DNA of 39,853 nucleotides from Bacteroides sp. CAG:530 (GCA_000434735.1 FR881278.1:94230-134082), one strand, 5' to 3'. Shown: positions 1 to 9,061, counted from the stretch's first letter. A program made the numbers and translations. The notes: generated by a model not told the origin, from the letters alone.

Positions 1-743
1 TTCGTGTCGTCTATGCGTTCTTGGCGTTTCTCCAGATAGTAGCTGTAATTACCTTTGTAAGAATAAAGCTGTTTGTTATCTATCTCAATGATTTCAGAGC
101 ATACTCGGTCTAAGAAATATCTGTCGTGCGTCACCATAAGAAGACTCAGGTTACCACGGTTAAGATATTCCTCCAGCCATTCGGTCATGTCGAGGTCGAG
201 GTGGTTGGTAGGCTCGTCCAGTATCAGTAAGTCGGGTTCTGTAATGAGTACATTGGCAAGCGCCACACGCTTCAGCTGACCGCCCGACAAATGTTCTACC
301 TTCTGATTGAAGTCGCGAATTTTTAGCTGCGATAAAATCTGCTTTGCCTTTCGTTCATAATCCCAAGCCTTTTCGTGCTCCATGCGTCCAAGCAATTCTT
401 CCAATCCCGGATTGCCCGGAGTTTCCATGCACTCCTCGTATTCTTTTATAAGTTCTACGGTGCTGTTTCCGTGGTGAAAACACGCTTCTAACACTGTAAG
501 TCCTGCAGGATAAGAAGGCGCTTGTTCCAGATAGCCCACTCTTAAGTCTCGGCGGAATGTGATGGTACCCTCATCGTACCCTTCTTTTCCTGACAGAATA
601 TTAAGGAGCGTAGTCTTTCCGCTTCCGTTTTTCGCTATAAGTCCGATGCGTTGACCTTGGGCTATGCCGAACGAAATCTTATCGAACAGCACCAAGTCGC
701 CGAACGATTTGGTAAGGTTTTCTACTTGTAAGTAAGGAATCAT
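1..743 (-). CDS. ABC-F family ATPase (partial, C-terminus outside window)
   Basis: The reading frame starts at 743 on the minus strand and runs off the left edge, giving the first 247 residues. It shows Walker A (GLIAKNGSGKTT, residues 34-45), the ABC signature LSGGQLKRV (152-160), Walker B with the ABC-F hallmark DLLILDEPTNHLD (171-183), and the switch histidine in THDRYF (about 206). No membrane segment is visible. ABC-F proteins have two ATPase domains in one chain and act on the ribosome or in DNA transactions rather than in transport; only the first domain is visible here. The Uup-like subgroup is plausible but cannot be separated from other ABC-F groups without the linker and C-terminus. 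It lies 15 bp downstream of the DUF3805-like gene on the same strand and may share its transcript. Confidence 0.93.
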   Translation of the reverse strand, partial: MIPYLQVENLTKSFGDLVLFDKISFGIAQGQRIGLIAKNGSGKTTLLNILSGKEGYDEGTITFRRDLRVGYLEQAPSYPAGLTVLEACFHHGNSTVELIKEYEECMETPGNPGLEELLGRMEHEKAWDYERKAKQILSQLKIRDFNQKVEHLSGGQLKRVALANVLITEPDLLILDEPTNHLDLDMTEWLEEYLNRGNLSLLMVTHDRYFLDRVCSEIIEIDNKQLYSYKGNYSYYLEKRQERIDDT

Positions 744-758
744 TTGTTGTGCTATTAT

Positions 759-1580
759 TTATAATACGGCCTCTACTTCGGCTTCTATGCGTTTGTATTC
801 TTCGGCTAAGTTACATGGCTGGTTGTTCTTTACCTTCTCCCAAATCAGTGTGGTGGGGTACACCATGATGTCGGTGTCCTTAAACTGCAAAGCCGGATAT
901 TCCTTGTTGCCGTCTATTACCGTAACCCAATCCATGCCATCCATTTCGTTTATCAATATGGTGCCGAAAGCAACGCCCAGGCATTCCCATGTCTGTTTCT
1001 GTGTAGGCGAGAAACGTCCGCTGTCTATAATCTTCTGTATGCTGTCTATATCTTTCTTTATAGAAGTGAAGTCTTTGGTGAGTTGCTTCTTGATATTGGT
1101 AGACGCCCATTCAAAATCCTCGTTGATGACGCTTATCTCTGATACTCTTACAGGGATAACCACTCTGCCCACACGTTCTTCTTTCTGGCGTACACGCAAT
1201 GAAGCGATTATAGCTTCGGCCACACGTATCGATTCGCCTTTAGCTACTGTAAAAGAACATTCTACCGAAACTGCACCGGCTCCTGTAATCCAGATGTGGG
1301 TAGTATACCACGCTCCGTTCTCTTGGAAGCTCTCTACCGAATAGATGCATTTCCAATCGCCTACGGTCGTAGTGCGTGCTCCGTCTACGTGCTTCAACTC
1401 TTCGTCCATGCAATATTGCGCATAACCTTTGTTCTCGCCTATATATGCCGAGATACGGAAGTTGCCGTTCCATTTATCGGGGTTATAGAACAAGAATGAT
1501 TCTTCGGTATCTTCAAATTCGTGCCAGTCCGATGGATATTCTATCGAAAACCACGCTCCGGGTGATATGTATTTTTGCAT
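759..1580 (-). CDS. DUF3805/DUF3806-like protein of unknown function
   Basis: This 273-residue protein has no signal peptide or membrane helix and is probably cytoplasmic. The N-terminal part (about 1-130), beginning with SPGAWFSIEYPSDW and followed by alternating strands, has the look of a PsbP/Mog1-like fold and resembles the family I know as DUF3805. The C-terminal part (about 160-273), with the GMDWVTVIDGNKEYPALQF region, resembles DUF3806, which is often paired with it. The biochemical role is unknown. It sits between a transglutaminase-like gene (53 bp gap) and an ABC-F gene (15 bp gap), all on the minus strand, so co-transcription is likely. The family assignment is from memory and should be confirmed by a profile search. 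Confidence 0.8.
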   Translation of the reverse strand: MQKYISPGAWFSIEYPSDWHEFEDTEESFLFYNPDKWNGNFRISAYIGENKGYAQYCMDEELKHVDGARTTTVGDWKCIYSVESFQENGAWYTTHIWITGAGAVSVECSFTVAKGESIRVAEAIIASLRVRQKEERVGRVVIPVRVSEISVINEDFEWASTNIKKQLTKDFTSIKKDIDSIQKIIDSGRFSPTQKQTWECLGVAFGTILINEMDGMDWVTVIDGNKEYPALQFKDTDIMVYPTTLIWEKVKNNQPCNLAEEYKRIEAEVEAVL

Positions 1581-1633
1581 AACTATTTTGTTTATATCGT
1601 TATTATTAATGTTTTCTTTATGATGGTGAGTGT

Positions 1634-2845
1634 TTACCTACCTATTGGTTGTATTTGCGCTCTTGTCTTCTTGTCTATTTCAAGAAACATATAGTTGAGT
1701 TTGCCTTCGTGTATTTGTTTCTCGTTTTCGCGATATATGCGTGTGGCGTATTCTTTTGATTTCTCGAAAGTGAGTCTTGATACGCTTTCTTGCGATTTAC
1801 CTATCATTGTAGAGTCGAGTTTTTCTTCGGGGAAGAAATCGTCGAGGTTTACATCGCCAATCATCGTCGTTTCCAGAAAATGGATGTTAGAGTGAGAGCG
1901 GTCTGTGTAATATCCTACAAACATATGACCGGGTACACGTACCAATATAGGGTTGATATTAATGGCTTTCATTAGCGAAGCGAACAATACGCTTCCGTCT
2001 ACGCAGTTTATCTGTGCCGATTGCAGGGCATCGTCGAAAGTACGCACTCGCTGGGTAGATAGTACGTTAGATGACAAACTGCTGTTGCTGATGGAGCTGT
2101 ATTTGAATCCTCGTTTTTGCAGCACATACCACAATGCGTATACCTGCTTATCTACTATCTCGGGCTTATTACTCTGATAACCCCAGAAGCGATTAACGAT
2201 GCGTGCGTTCAAAGCCTCGCGCAGCAGTTGGTCGATATTTGGATTATCTTCGTTTACGTATGCGGCGAAGAACTTACCCGTATCGTGAAACTTCATCCGG
2301 CTGTCGAGGTATCCTAACAGGCATTCGTTTACGCTACGCATTGAAACTGTGTGTACTACTTGTCCCAACTCGTGATTGTTCATCTCTACCTTTATGCTTA
2401 TGCTTAAAGGTACTGGCTGCGTGTTGTTGCGTAACGCAGTATAATCCCATACTATATCCGGGAATACCAGATATTCGGTACGGCTCTGTGGCAGCACGAA
2501 TTCCGAAACCGATTGTGCAAAGAACGGCGTAGCGTCTACCATGATGCGCAGTCGGCTATTGGGGTGCGTGCTTTTTACTTTTATTGCGATGCACGATTTA
2601 GGATTACCTATATAACCTGTATCGGCAGGGGTGATGAGTGAGGCATCGGTAGTAGCAGTAGATAGCAGAGTTACAGGGAATATGTTTCCTCCAAGTTCGT
2701 TTACAACATCTACCTTACCGCCAAACGGATTATATCGCCCGATATAGATAGATACACCTACCGCAAGTATCAATATCAGTACAATTGTCGATATTTTCCA
2801 TTTGAATTGTCGTATCCATTCTGTTATTTCTTCCTTATCTGTCAT
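1634..2845 (-). CDS. Membrane-anchored transglutaminase-like protein
   Basis: This 403-residue protein has one N-terminal membrane helix (about 17-36) preceded by a charged cytoplasmic tail, so most of it should face the periplasm. Residues 45-175 look like a beta-rich domain. The C-terminal half has a transglutaminase/papain-like core: catalytic Cys281 in INCVDGSVLFASLM, His307 in PGHMFVGYY, and an acidic residue at Glu325 in HFLETTMIG. Known families with this core are cysteine proteases or acyl/amide transferases; the substrate is not apparent. It is transcribed divergently from the TIR-like operon with a 182-bp shared intergenic region, which raises the possibility of a functional link. 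The start fits a TAnnTTTG box 45 bp upstream. Confidence 0.82.
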   Translation of the reverse strand: MTDKEEITEWIRQFKWKISTIVLILILAVGVSIYIGRYNPFGGKVDVVNELGGNIFPVTLLSTATTDASLITPADTGYIGNPKSCIAIKVKSTHPNSRLRIMVDATPFFAQSVSEFVLPQSRTEYLVFPDIVWDYTALRNNTQPVPLSISIKVEMNNHELGQVVHTVSMRSVNECLLGYLDSRMKFHDTGKFFAAYVNEDNPNIDQLLREALNARIVNRFWGYQSNKPEIVDKQVYALWYVLQKRGFKYSSISNSSLSSNVLSTQRVRTFDDALQSAQINCVDGSVLFASLMKAININPILVRVPGHMFVGYYTDRSHSNIHFLETTMIGDVNLDDFFPEEKLDSTMIGKSQESVSRLTFEKSKEYATRIYRENEKQIHEGKLNYMFLEIDKKTRAQIQPIGR

Positions 2846-2889
2846 TGTTTTTTCCTCGGTAAAAATGTGAAAAGCTTATCGCTTATTTG

Positions 2890-2897
2890 CAAATTTA
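2890..2897 (-). promoter_or_regulatory. Predicted -7 box for the transglutaminase-like gene
   Basis: On the minus strand this reads TAAATTTG, matching the Bacteroidetes TAnnTTTG consensus, about 45 bp before the start codon at 2845. A convincing -33 TTTG is not seen at the usual distance, so the call is tentative. Confidence 0.45.
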
Positions 2898-2967
2898 TAT
2901 ATTTTCCGTGAAATGCTTCAGTATAAAAGGTTACATTTTAGATATAAGCATGTATGTGGTAACGAAA

Positions 2968-2999
2968 TTTGTTTTTAACAATGACTATTTTTACATTTG
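2968..2999 (+). promoter_or_regulatory. Consensus Bacteroidetes promoter for the TIR-like/TPR operon
   Basis: A -33 box TTTG (2968-2971) is followed after exactly 20 bp by the -7 box TACATTTG (2992-2999), which matches the primary sigma factor consensus of Bacteroidetes. The start codon at 3028 lies 28 bp after the -7 box, so the leader is short. This suggests constitutive transcription by the housekeeping sigma factor unless a repressor acts in the divergent region. Confidence 0.75.
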
Positions 3000-3027
3000 C
3001 GAATCTGTATAAATCTTAGAATTAGAC

Positions 3028-4116
3028 ATGAAGAATATAAAGGTATTCATAGCATCTTCTGCAGATTTGGATGAGGATAAAACGCAGTTTGATTTGTATT
3101 TTGCGCAGAAAAATAAGGTGTATACCAAGCGTTATATTACATTCGAACAGAAAACGTGGAGAGATTTTCCGAGTTACTTATCTGAAACACAGCTACAAGA
3201 TAGGTATGACGAATATATACGTCAGTGCGACATTGTTATTTTCCTGTTTCATACACGGATGGGACAGTATACGTTGCGCGAATTGGAAGTGGCGTATCGG
3301 CAGTTCAAGCAGAGCGGAGGAAAGCGTCCTAAGATTTATATCTACGTGAAGCGAGACGAAGCTGGGGCTGGATTGCTTGAAAAATTAAAGCAGTTTAGTG
3401 AGACAGAGTACGGTCACTTCTGTGATACATATTCCGACTACAACGAACTGTTCCGTCATTTCGACTATCAGATAAGTCAAATGGAAAACAGCGGCTTTAT
3501 ACATCCCGACCCTGTTGATGTGCCGCGTACCGCTCGTTTTGTGTTGCTCTCGGTATTACCATTATTGTTGGTGGGCTTAGGATTACTGGCTTATCGTCTG
3601 TCGCAGTCGGAAACGATGAAAGTTAGTGTGGAAGAACAAGTACATACGGCTTTACCTTTTAAAGGTGCCACGCTTACGCTGCTGTATGCCGATGAAGAAA
3701 AAGTGTACAGTATGGAGTCGCCCGATGAAACAGTTACTTTCTCAGAAATACCAGTGCTGAAAAAATGGTTCGGTACGTTTCGTTTGCAGTATCGTGCCGA
3801 TGGTTATTTGCCGGTGGATACCGCGTTTTCTTTTTTACCCGAGTTGACATTGCCTGTTATACGTGACGGTAAGGCCGGATTGATGCAAGGTATAGTGTCT
3901 GACGACGAGCGTACTCCAATAGAGGGGGCAAGGGTTTCGGTGGGAGTCCATACCGTAGTTACTGATGCGAATGGAGCGTTTACTTTGCAGATACCATTGA
4001 AAGAGCAAACGTCTGGATACCGCATGACGGTTACTAAAGACGGATTTGTTACGTGGGATTATTCTGATGTCACTCCATCCGAAACTGAACCAATTCGTAT
4101 TATGCTTCATCGTTGA
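3028..4116 (+). CDS. TIR/DUF4062-like domain fused to a membrane helix and carboxypeptidase-regulatory-like domains
   Basis: This 362-residue protein starts with a Rossmann-like domain (about 1-150): strand IKVFIASS, strand CDIVIFLFHTR (67-77), then the helix LRELEVAY (83-90) with Glu85 and Glu87 where TIR-family proteins carry the catalytic glutamate, and strand PKIYIYVK (101-108). The pattern fits TIR or the related DUF4062 group. A single hydrophobic helix spans about 168-190. Beyond it are two beta-rich stretches: about 195-280, less certain, and about 285-362, where VVTDANGAFTLQIP is typical of carboxypeptidase-regulatory-like domains. The expected topology is cytoplasmic TIR-like and periplasmic beta domains. 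It is the first gene of an operon, 20 bp before the TPR gene. A transmembrane sensor whose cytoplasmic output is an NAD-processing or scaffolding TIR-like domain is an inference; catalysis is unproven. Confidence 0.75.
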   Translation: MKNIKVFIASSADLDEDKTQFDLYFAQKNKVYTKRYITFEQKTWRDFPSYLSETQLQDRYDEYIRQCDIVIFLFHTRMGQYTLRELEVAYRQFKQSGGKRPKIYIYVKRDEAGAGLLEKLKQFSETEYGHFCDTYSDYNELFRHFDYQISQMENSGFIHPDPVDVPRTARFVLLSVLPLLLVGLGLLAYRLSQSETMKVSVEEQVHTALPFKGATLTLLYADEEKVYSMESPDETVTFSEIPVLKKWFGTFRLQYRADGYLPVDTAFSFLPELTLPVIRDGKAGLMQGIVSDDERTPIEGARVSVGVHTVVTDANGAFTLQIPLKEQTSGYRMTVTKDGFVTWDYSDVTPSETEPIRIMLHR

Positions 4117-4136
4117 ATCATCCTAAAAGTCTGATT

Positions 4137-7109
4137 ATGATAAAACATAAATTTGTATCAATTCTGTTGATAGCATGGGCATTTACCGTTGCGCATGTTT
4201 CTGCTCAGTCACAGCGTGGTTATGCTGTTATTCAGAATTCCAATAAAAAGGCGTTGCCGCAAGTGTCGGTGATAGTAGCCGGAGCGCAGCCTACCACTAC
4301 CGATGCCGAGGGTCGGTTCAGTTTGTCTTTGCCAAATCATCAGAAAGGGCAGAGGTTAATGGTGCAGGATATTTCATACCATGATTATGTAGTTGTAAAC
4401 AAGCATCAGGTAGATCAGTGGGTGTATGCGCCTAGTGTAGAGTATCGTATTGATATGTGTCCGGCGGCTGAATATCAGCAACGAGTAGAGCAGTTTCATC
4501 GTATCGGCCGTACCAACAACGAAAAGAGTTTCGAGCGGAAGTTGGCTGAGTTAAAAAAGCAGAAAGAGCAGGGCGTGTTAAAAGCGGAACAATATGCCAA
4601 GCTGCGTAAGGAAGCGACGGAAGAGTTGAAACGGACTTCTAAGTTGATAGATGCATATGTACCGATGCTGGCGGCTATCAATTCCGATTATCTACAGCCC
4701 ATAGAGCGTCAGGCGCAGGCTTTGGCTGAGCAAGGTAAGGTTGATGAGGCTGTACGCCTTTATGAAGATTTGAAACTGCAGGATAAGTTTCATCACGACC
4801 TTGATATGAAAAAACAATGGGATGACGATATTGAGGTGCTTATACCATCGTTGGAGCGATTCTCGCAGACATTGGTCTTGCAGGGTGGGGCGGAAAACTT
4901 TCATCGTGCTGGTGCTATACTGAAAGATATAGCCGACAGTAATCCGAAACATGCGTTGCGAAATGCCGAATATGCCGAGTTCGCTTATTTGCAGGGTAAG
5001 TCTACCGAAGCTGAAGTGTATTATAACAGAGCATTGTCTCAACCTGATATTGATCGTTTCAAGCGTGTGGAATGGAAGTTGAAGATAGCTGACATATATT
5101 ATGAACGGGGAGATTTGAATAAGAGTGCGGATGTATATGAGTACACTATAAAATTGATACAGGATTTGCCTAGCGATTATTTGGCAACAGGTCAGCTGCT
5201 AATCATGGCAGACATAAATTTCTCGACGGTTTTGTTAGAAATGGTAAATTTGTTCGAAGCGGATGGACAGGCGAAAGATACGAAGGAAATGTATAAAGAC
5301 GCATGTTTCTTCCTTGAGCAGGCTAAAGGTTTGCTTGAAGTATTAAAAGATGATTTGCCGGATTATAGCAAGACCTATCTTATTTGTTGTACCAATTTGC
5401 TTATAGTATATCGTCATTTGGGTTATACAAAGCAGGAAAGGCAGATTATGCAGGTGCTGGATGGTTTAAAAGAATCTGTCAACGAAGGTAAATCTCAATC
5501 TCAGGTAGCGGTTTCGAAAGCTGAGAGTGCTTTTATGAAAGGAGATGTAGATGAGGCCGTTCGTCAGGCGCGTTTTAGCTATGAACAATTAGAGCCTTTG
5601 TTTCGCAGTAATCCCGAGCGGTATAGGCGTGATATGTTGCGGACTCTTGCCTTGCTTGGAGCTTGTCTTAATGAGGCTGGGCTATACGCCGAGGCTATTC
5701 CTTTTTTTGAGAAGACTGAAAAAATATACAAGACAGATAAGACAGAAGATAATCAAACACGAGATGCGGATGTGCTCGATAATGTTTATCAGAATTATTT
5801 CAATGCTCTTTGCCAACAAAAGCGTTACGATGAGGTGTACGCTAAGTTTGAAGATTATGTCTCTTTGGTTGGGGTGGGCAATAATCTTTTAATGGATGTT
5901 CCTTCTTTATATCCGATATTGATGTCATTCTTTAGTGCACAGAATTATTCTATTCTTGTTTATGATGAGTTGATTCTGGATGTGCTGAAAAATAGCGGAG
6001 AGACAAGGCAACTCTATAAGCATACCGTTAATTGTTATTTCTATCTGGCGGCTATGTATCGGTTGTCGGGTGATTTTAGTCGTGCGGATGCGTTGGATGC
6101 CGAAGCCGTCAGGGTGTCTTTGAAGTTTGGTTATAAAGCCATTTCTGTTTATGATAAAATCAATCATTTGGCGGTTAAATGTCAGTTGCGGAAGCCTGAA
6201 GAGGTATTGTCGCAGATTCAGGAAATAGAAACGGCGATGAAGAAATATACTGGAGGTAATGACATTTCAAATCAATATCACATGTATACCTGTGCGCTTG
6301 TGGCTCAAGTCATGCAGAAAAAATATGTAGAGGCAGAAAAGACTTATCGTAAGCTTGAAAGCCTTAATCCTGGTGATGACTCCGAGCAAGAGAAGTGCAT
6401 TGCAGCGTTGGCTATGGTGGCGGCATACATGGAGCAAGGGCTTAACGCCGATGCCGCTATCGACAAATGCACTGCTGCGGTAGGGAAGTTAGGCGAAAAC
6501 ATGCCTGCGTTCGCTTATGAGGGATTAATAGATTTTGCTCATGTTACGGCTTATTATGCTAAAAAGAATGGCGATTTGGATTCGGCGTTGCAACTTTACG
6601 AACAGGCTCTTGACTCTGAAATGAAGTGGATTGACATCTGTCCGGAACGAGCGACATATATCGCAGCCTATACAATACAGAAGAAGGCAGAGGCTCTTTT
6701 TGCCAAAGGGAATAGGGAAAAGGCTCTTAATTGTCATGAAGTGGCTTGCAAATTATTCTTTGATAATCATTCAAATCAGAAACTTGATAATTATGCTTCT
6801 CGGTATTTTTGGTGTACAGCCATGTTGTTGCCCGATGAGCTGCATCGGTTTGAGCGTGAAATGCGTCTGGCCGATAACGCTTATTCAGGTTATTGTATAA
6901 AGGCGTTTTATGAGGCTGTTACTTTAGCTGACCGTGACGATCCGAGTTTGGTTGATTTTATTAGTCTGTTTAAGAAGCGCACTTTCGGCAAAGAGAAAAA
7001 AGATGCTGTTCCGGGTTTTAAACAGATTTGCCGTTATTACCTTAACGGCACTGACCGAGAGAATTTGAAACTGAATATACGGAAAATACTACTCTTGTTG
7101 GGTGAGTAG
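4137..7109 (+). CDS. Secreted TPR-array protein with N-terminal carboxypeptidase-regulatory-like domain
   Basis: Starting at the ATG at 4137 (990 residues) gives a clean signal peptide, MIKHKFVSILLIAWAF then AHVSAQ, cleaved near residue 23; an upstream in-frame TTG at 4113 would only add eight residues and overlap the previous gene. Residues about 28-100 form a carboxypeptidase-regulatory-like domain (TTTDAEGRFSLSLP). Residues about 110-190 are charged and helical, probably coiled coil. From about 190 to 900 there are many TPR-like helix pairs, such as AEQGKVDEAVRLYEDL. No membrane helix follows the signal, so it is probably periplasmic. The shared regulatory-like domain with both operon neighbours suggests a common periplasmic complex, with the TPR array as scaffold or ligand sensor. 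No enzyme motif was found. Confidence 0.8.
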   Translation: MIKHKFVSILLIAWAFTVAHVSAQSQRGYAVIQNSNKKALPQVSVIVAGAQPTTTDAEGRFSLSLPNHQKGQRLMVQDISYHDYVVVNKHQVDQWVYAPSVEYRIDMCPAAEYQQRVEQFHRIGRTNNEKSFERKLAELKKQKEQGVLKAEQYAKLRKEATEELKRTSKLIDAYVPMLAAINSDYLQPIERQAQALAEQGKVDEAVRLYEDLKLQDKFHHDLDMKKQWDDDIEVLIPSLERFSQTLVLQGGAENFHRAGAILKDIADSNPKHALRNAEYAEFAYLQGKSTEAEVYYNRALSQPDIDRFKRVEWKLKIADIYYERGDLNKSADVYEYTIKLIQDLPSDYLATGQLLIMADINFSTVLLEMVNLFEADGQAKDTKEMYKDACFFLEQAKGLLEVLKDDLPDYSKTYLICCTNLLIVYRHLGYTKQERQIMQVLDGLKESVNEGKSQSQVAVSKAESAFMKGDVDEAVRQARFSYEQLEPLFRSNPERYRRDMLRTLALLGACLNEAGLYAEAIPFFEKTEKIYKTDKTEDNQTRDADVLDNVYQNYFNALCQQKRYDEVYAKFEDYVSLVGVGNNLLMDVPSLYPILMSFFSAQNYSILVYDELILDVLKNSGETRQLYKHTVNCYFYLAAMYRLSGDFSRADALDAEAVRVSLKFGYKAISVYDKINHLAVKCQLRKPEEVLSQIQEIETAMKKYTGGNDISNQYHMYTCALVAQVMQKKYVEAEKTYRKLESLNPGDDSEQEKCIAALAMVAAYMEQGLNADAAIDKCTAAVGKLGENMPAFAYEGLIDFAHVTAYYAKKNGDLDSALQLYEQALDSEMKWIDICPERATYIAAYTIQKKAEALFAKGNREKALNCHEVACKLFFDNHSNQKLDNYASRYFWCTAMLLPDELHRFEREMRLADNAYSGYCIKAFYEAVTLADRDDPSLVDFISLFKKRTFGKEKKDAVPGFKQICRYYLNGTDRENLKLNIRKILLLLGE

Positions 7110-7127
7110 ATATAAAATCATGTTTGT

Positions 7128-7958
7128 ATGATGAAAGACTATCGAACAAAACTGATTTGCTTATTGCGGTGTACAGTTATGGCCGTTGTGATGTGTTTTT
7201 GTTTAAGCGCATCGGCACAAGTAACTCTGAAAGGTGTTGCCGTAAGGATGAACTCGGGCTTTACACCTGTGAGTGGGGTAGCTGTGTATGCGGCGGAAAG
7301 TACTCCTACATATACCGATGGGGCGGGCAACTTCTGCCTCAGACTGCCGAATGCTGAACCCGGAGACTTGCTTTATAATCTTCGAATAGAGAAAAAAGAT
7401 ATGGAGATTGTAAATCTGCGTGAAGTGGAGCAGTGGGTGGCAAGCGGTGATATACTTTATAAGATAGTGCTGTGTTCTAAAGGTTTCATAGCGGAAAACC
7501 GTCGCAAATATTATGCCGTTGGAAAGAGTAATTATGAGCGTGAATACGAGAAACAGGCAGCGGCATTACGTCGTGAGCTTGAGAGTAGTAATGCGGATGA
7601 AGCGGCTTGCCGTGTGGCTTTGGAAGCGCTGAATGCTGAGTTCGACAAGAAAATGAGACTGCTGGCTGTTTATTCCGACCGTTTTGCGCGTATTAATAAA
7701 GATGAGCTGTCTGATATGGAAAAGAAGGCATTGGAACATGTAGAGCGTGGCGAAGTGGATGAAGCCATACGTCTATACGAGGACTCGAAGATATGGGAAA
7801 CATTTCGGGCCAAAGTGGGGCAGCGTGATTCGATAGCCGCTTCGTTAGAAGTAACAAGACGTTTGCTCCGTCAGCAAATTGAGTGGTATGAACGTATTGG
7901 TTCCGACTCGGCTCTTCAGAAGAAACGTGTGCTGGAAGAAATGCTTCAGCGTTATTAA
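7128..7958 (+). CDS. Short secreted paralog of the TPR protein's N-terminal third
   Basis: This 276-residue protein has a signal peptide ending at SASAQ (about residue 31), a carboxypeptidase-regulatory-like domain (TYTDGAGNFCLRLP) and a helical region that matches the preceding protein block by block. Compare VEQWV in both, GKSNYEREYEKQ with GRTNNEKSFERK, and RGEVDEAIRLYEDSK with QGKVDEAVRLYEDLK. It ends soon after that first TPR-like unit, so it corresponds to the N-terminal third of its neighbour. It is 18 bp downstream in the same operon, and its last four bases overlap the end of dinB on the other strand. It could be a decoy, a regulatory subunit or a truncated duplicate; the sequence does not decide. 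Confidence 0.75.
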   Translation: MMKDYRTKLICLLRCTVMAVVMCFCLSASAQVTLKGVAVRMNSGFTPVSGVAVYAAESTPTYTDGAGNFCLRLPNAEPGDLLYNLRIEKKDMEIVNLREVEQWVASGDILYKIVLCSKGFIAENRRKYYAVGKSNYEREYEKQAAALRRELESSNADEAACRVALEALNAEFDKKMRLLAVYSDRFARINKDELSDMEKKALEHVERGEVDEAIRLYEDSKIWETFRAKVGQRDSIAASLEVTRRLLRQQIEWYERIGSDSALQKKRVLEEMLQRY

Positions 7959-9061
7959 GTCTTTTCTTCTGTAAAGTTAAGCTTTAGTTGTATCCATTTT
8001 TCTCGTGGCTCGATATCGAAGGCTTGCTCTCCGGGAGGATTTGATACAGATAGTCCTAACAAGCGTATGGGGTGTTGTGCATAGTCTACTTCTGCTAGTA
8101 GTTTCTTGGCTTGCGGCAAATAGTCTTTCAGTTTCCGGAATGGGGTAGACCTGCTTACGCTGCGTGTTATTTGTGTAAAGTCGTTGAACTTTACTTTCAG
8201 GGTGAGCGTGTTTCCGCAGAAATCTTTCGCTTTCAGACGCTGTTCCAGTTCGGTGGCTACGTGGTATAGCTCGATGATGACAGCTGATTTCAGCGTGATA
8301 TCTTTTTCGAGCGTATGCTCGCAGCCTATTGATTTTCTTATTCTTTCAGGGCAAACGGGGCGAGGGTCGATGCCGCGGGCGAAGTCGTAATACAGTTGCC
8401 CAGCCTTACCAAACTGACGGGTAAGCATATCGAGTGAACACTCGCGCAGTGTCTTTCCGTTGCAGATGCCCAACTTATGCATCTTTCGTGCCGTTACTGG
8501 ACCTACTCCCCAGAAAGCTTCAATAGGAAGTGTGGCGATAAAACTTTCCGCTTGCTCCGGGTGAATGGTGCACAGTCCGTCGGGCTTGCGCAAGTCAGAA
8601 GCAATCTTAGCAAGAAACTTGTTGTACGAAACCCCTGCCGAGGCTACTAAGTTTAGCTCTTCACGAATACGCTGCTTTATCTCTTTGGCTATATCTACCG
8701 CAAAATCGATACCTTTCTTATTATGTGTAACATCGAGAAACGCTTCATCAAGCGAGATGGGTTCTATTAAATCAGTATACTCATGGAATATATCATGAAT
8801 CTGAATTGAAATCTCTTTGTAATGAGCTATGTTACCTTCTATGAATATAAGTTGCGGACATAGCTGCATAGCCCTCATTGACGACATGGCAGAGTGTATA
8901 CCGTATTTACGTGCCGCATAATTGGCCGTCGATACCACTCCACGCTTCTCGGCATGCCCTACGGCTACGGGCTTACCTTTCAGTTCGGGGTGGTCTCGTT
9001 CTTCTACCGACGCATAAAAAGCGTCCATGTCGATATGAATAATTTTACGGTTTTCGTCCAT
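7955..9061 (-). CDS. dinB: DNA polymerase IV (Y-family translesion polymerase)
   Basis: This 368-residue protein has the Y-family catalytic motifs: HIDMDAFYASVEERD near the N-terminus (metal-binding Asp and the aromatic steric-gate region) and SISLDEAFLDVT with the Asp-Glu pair. It also has GVSYNKFLAKIASD and PIEAFWGVGPVTARKM, the helix-hairpin-helix of the thumb. The length is normal for DinB. It copies damaged DNA in the cytoplasm and is error-prone on undamaged template. The C-terminus ends with short charged residues and no clear sliding-clamp motif was confirmed. It converges on the TIR-like operon with a 4-bp overlap and diverges from the tsaC-like gene. Confidence 0.96.
   Translation of the reverse strand: MDENRKIIHIDMDAFYASVEERDHPELKGKPVAVGHAEKRGVVSTANYAARKYGIHSAMSSMRAMQLCPQLIFIEGNIAHYKEISIQIHDIFHEYTDLIEPISLDEAFLDVTHNKKGIDFAVDIAKEIKQRIREELNLVASAGVSYNKFLAKIASDLRKPDGLCTIHPEQAESFIATLPIEAFWGVGPVTARKMHKLGICNGKTLRECSLDMLTRQFGKAGQLYYDFARGIDPRPVCPERIRKSIGCEHTLEKDITLKSAVIIELYHVATELEQRLKAKDFCGNTLTLKVKFNDFTQITRSVSRSTPFRKLKDYLPQAKKLLAEVDYAQHPIRLLGLSVSNPPGEQAFDIEPREKWIQLKLNFTEEKT

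Noticed and set aside
787..1344. Plus-strand open frame opposite the DUF3805-like gene
   Set aside because: It lies entirely within a well-formed minus-strand gene and shows no domain, signal or promoter.
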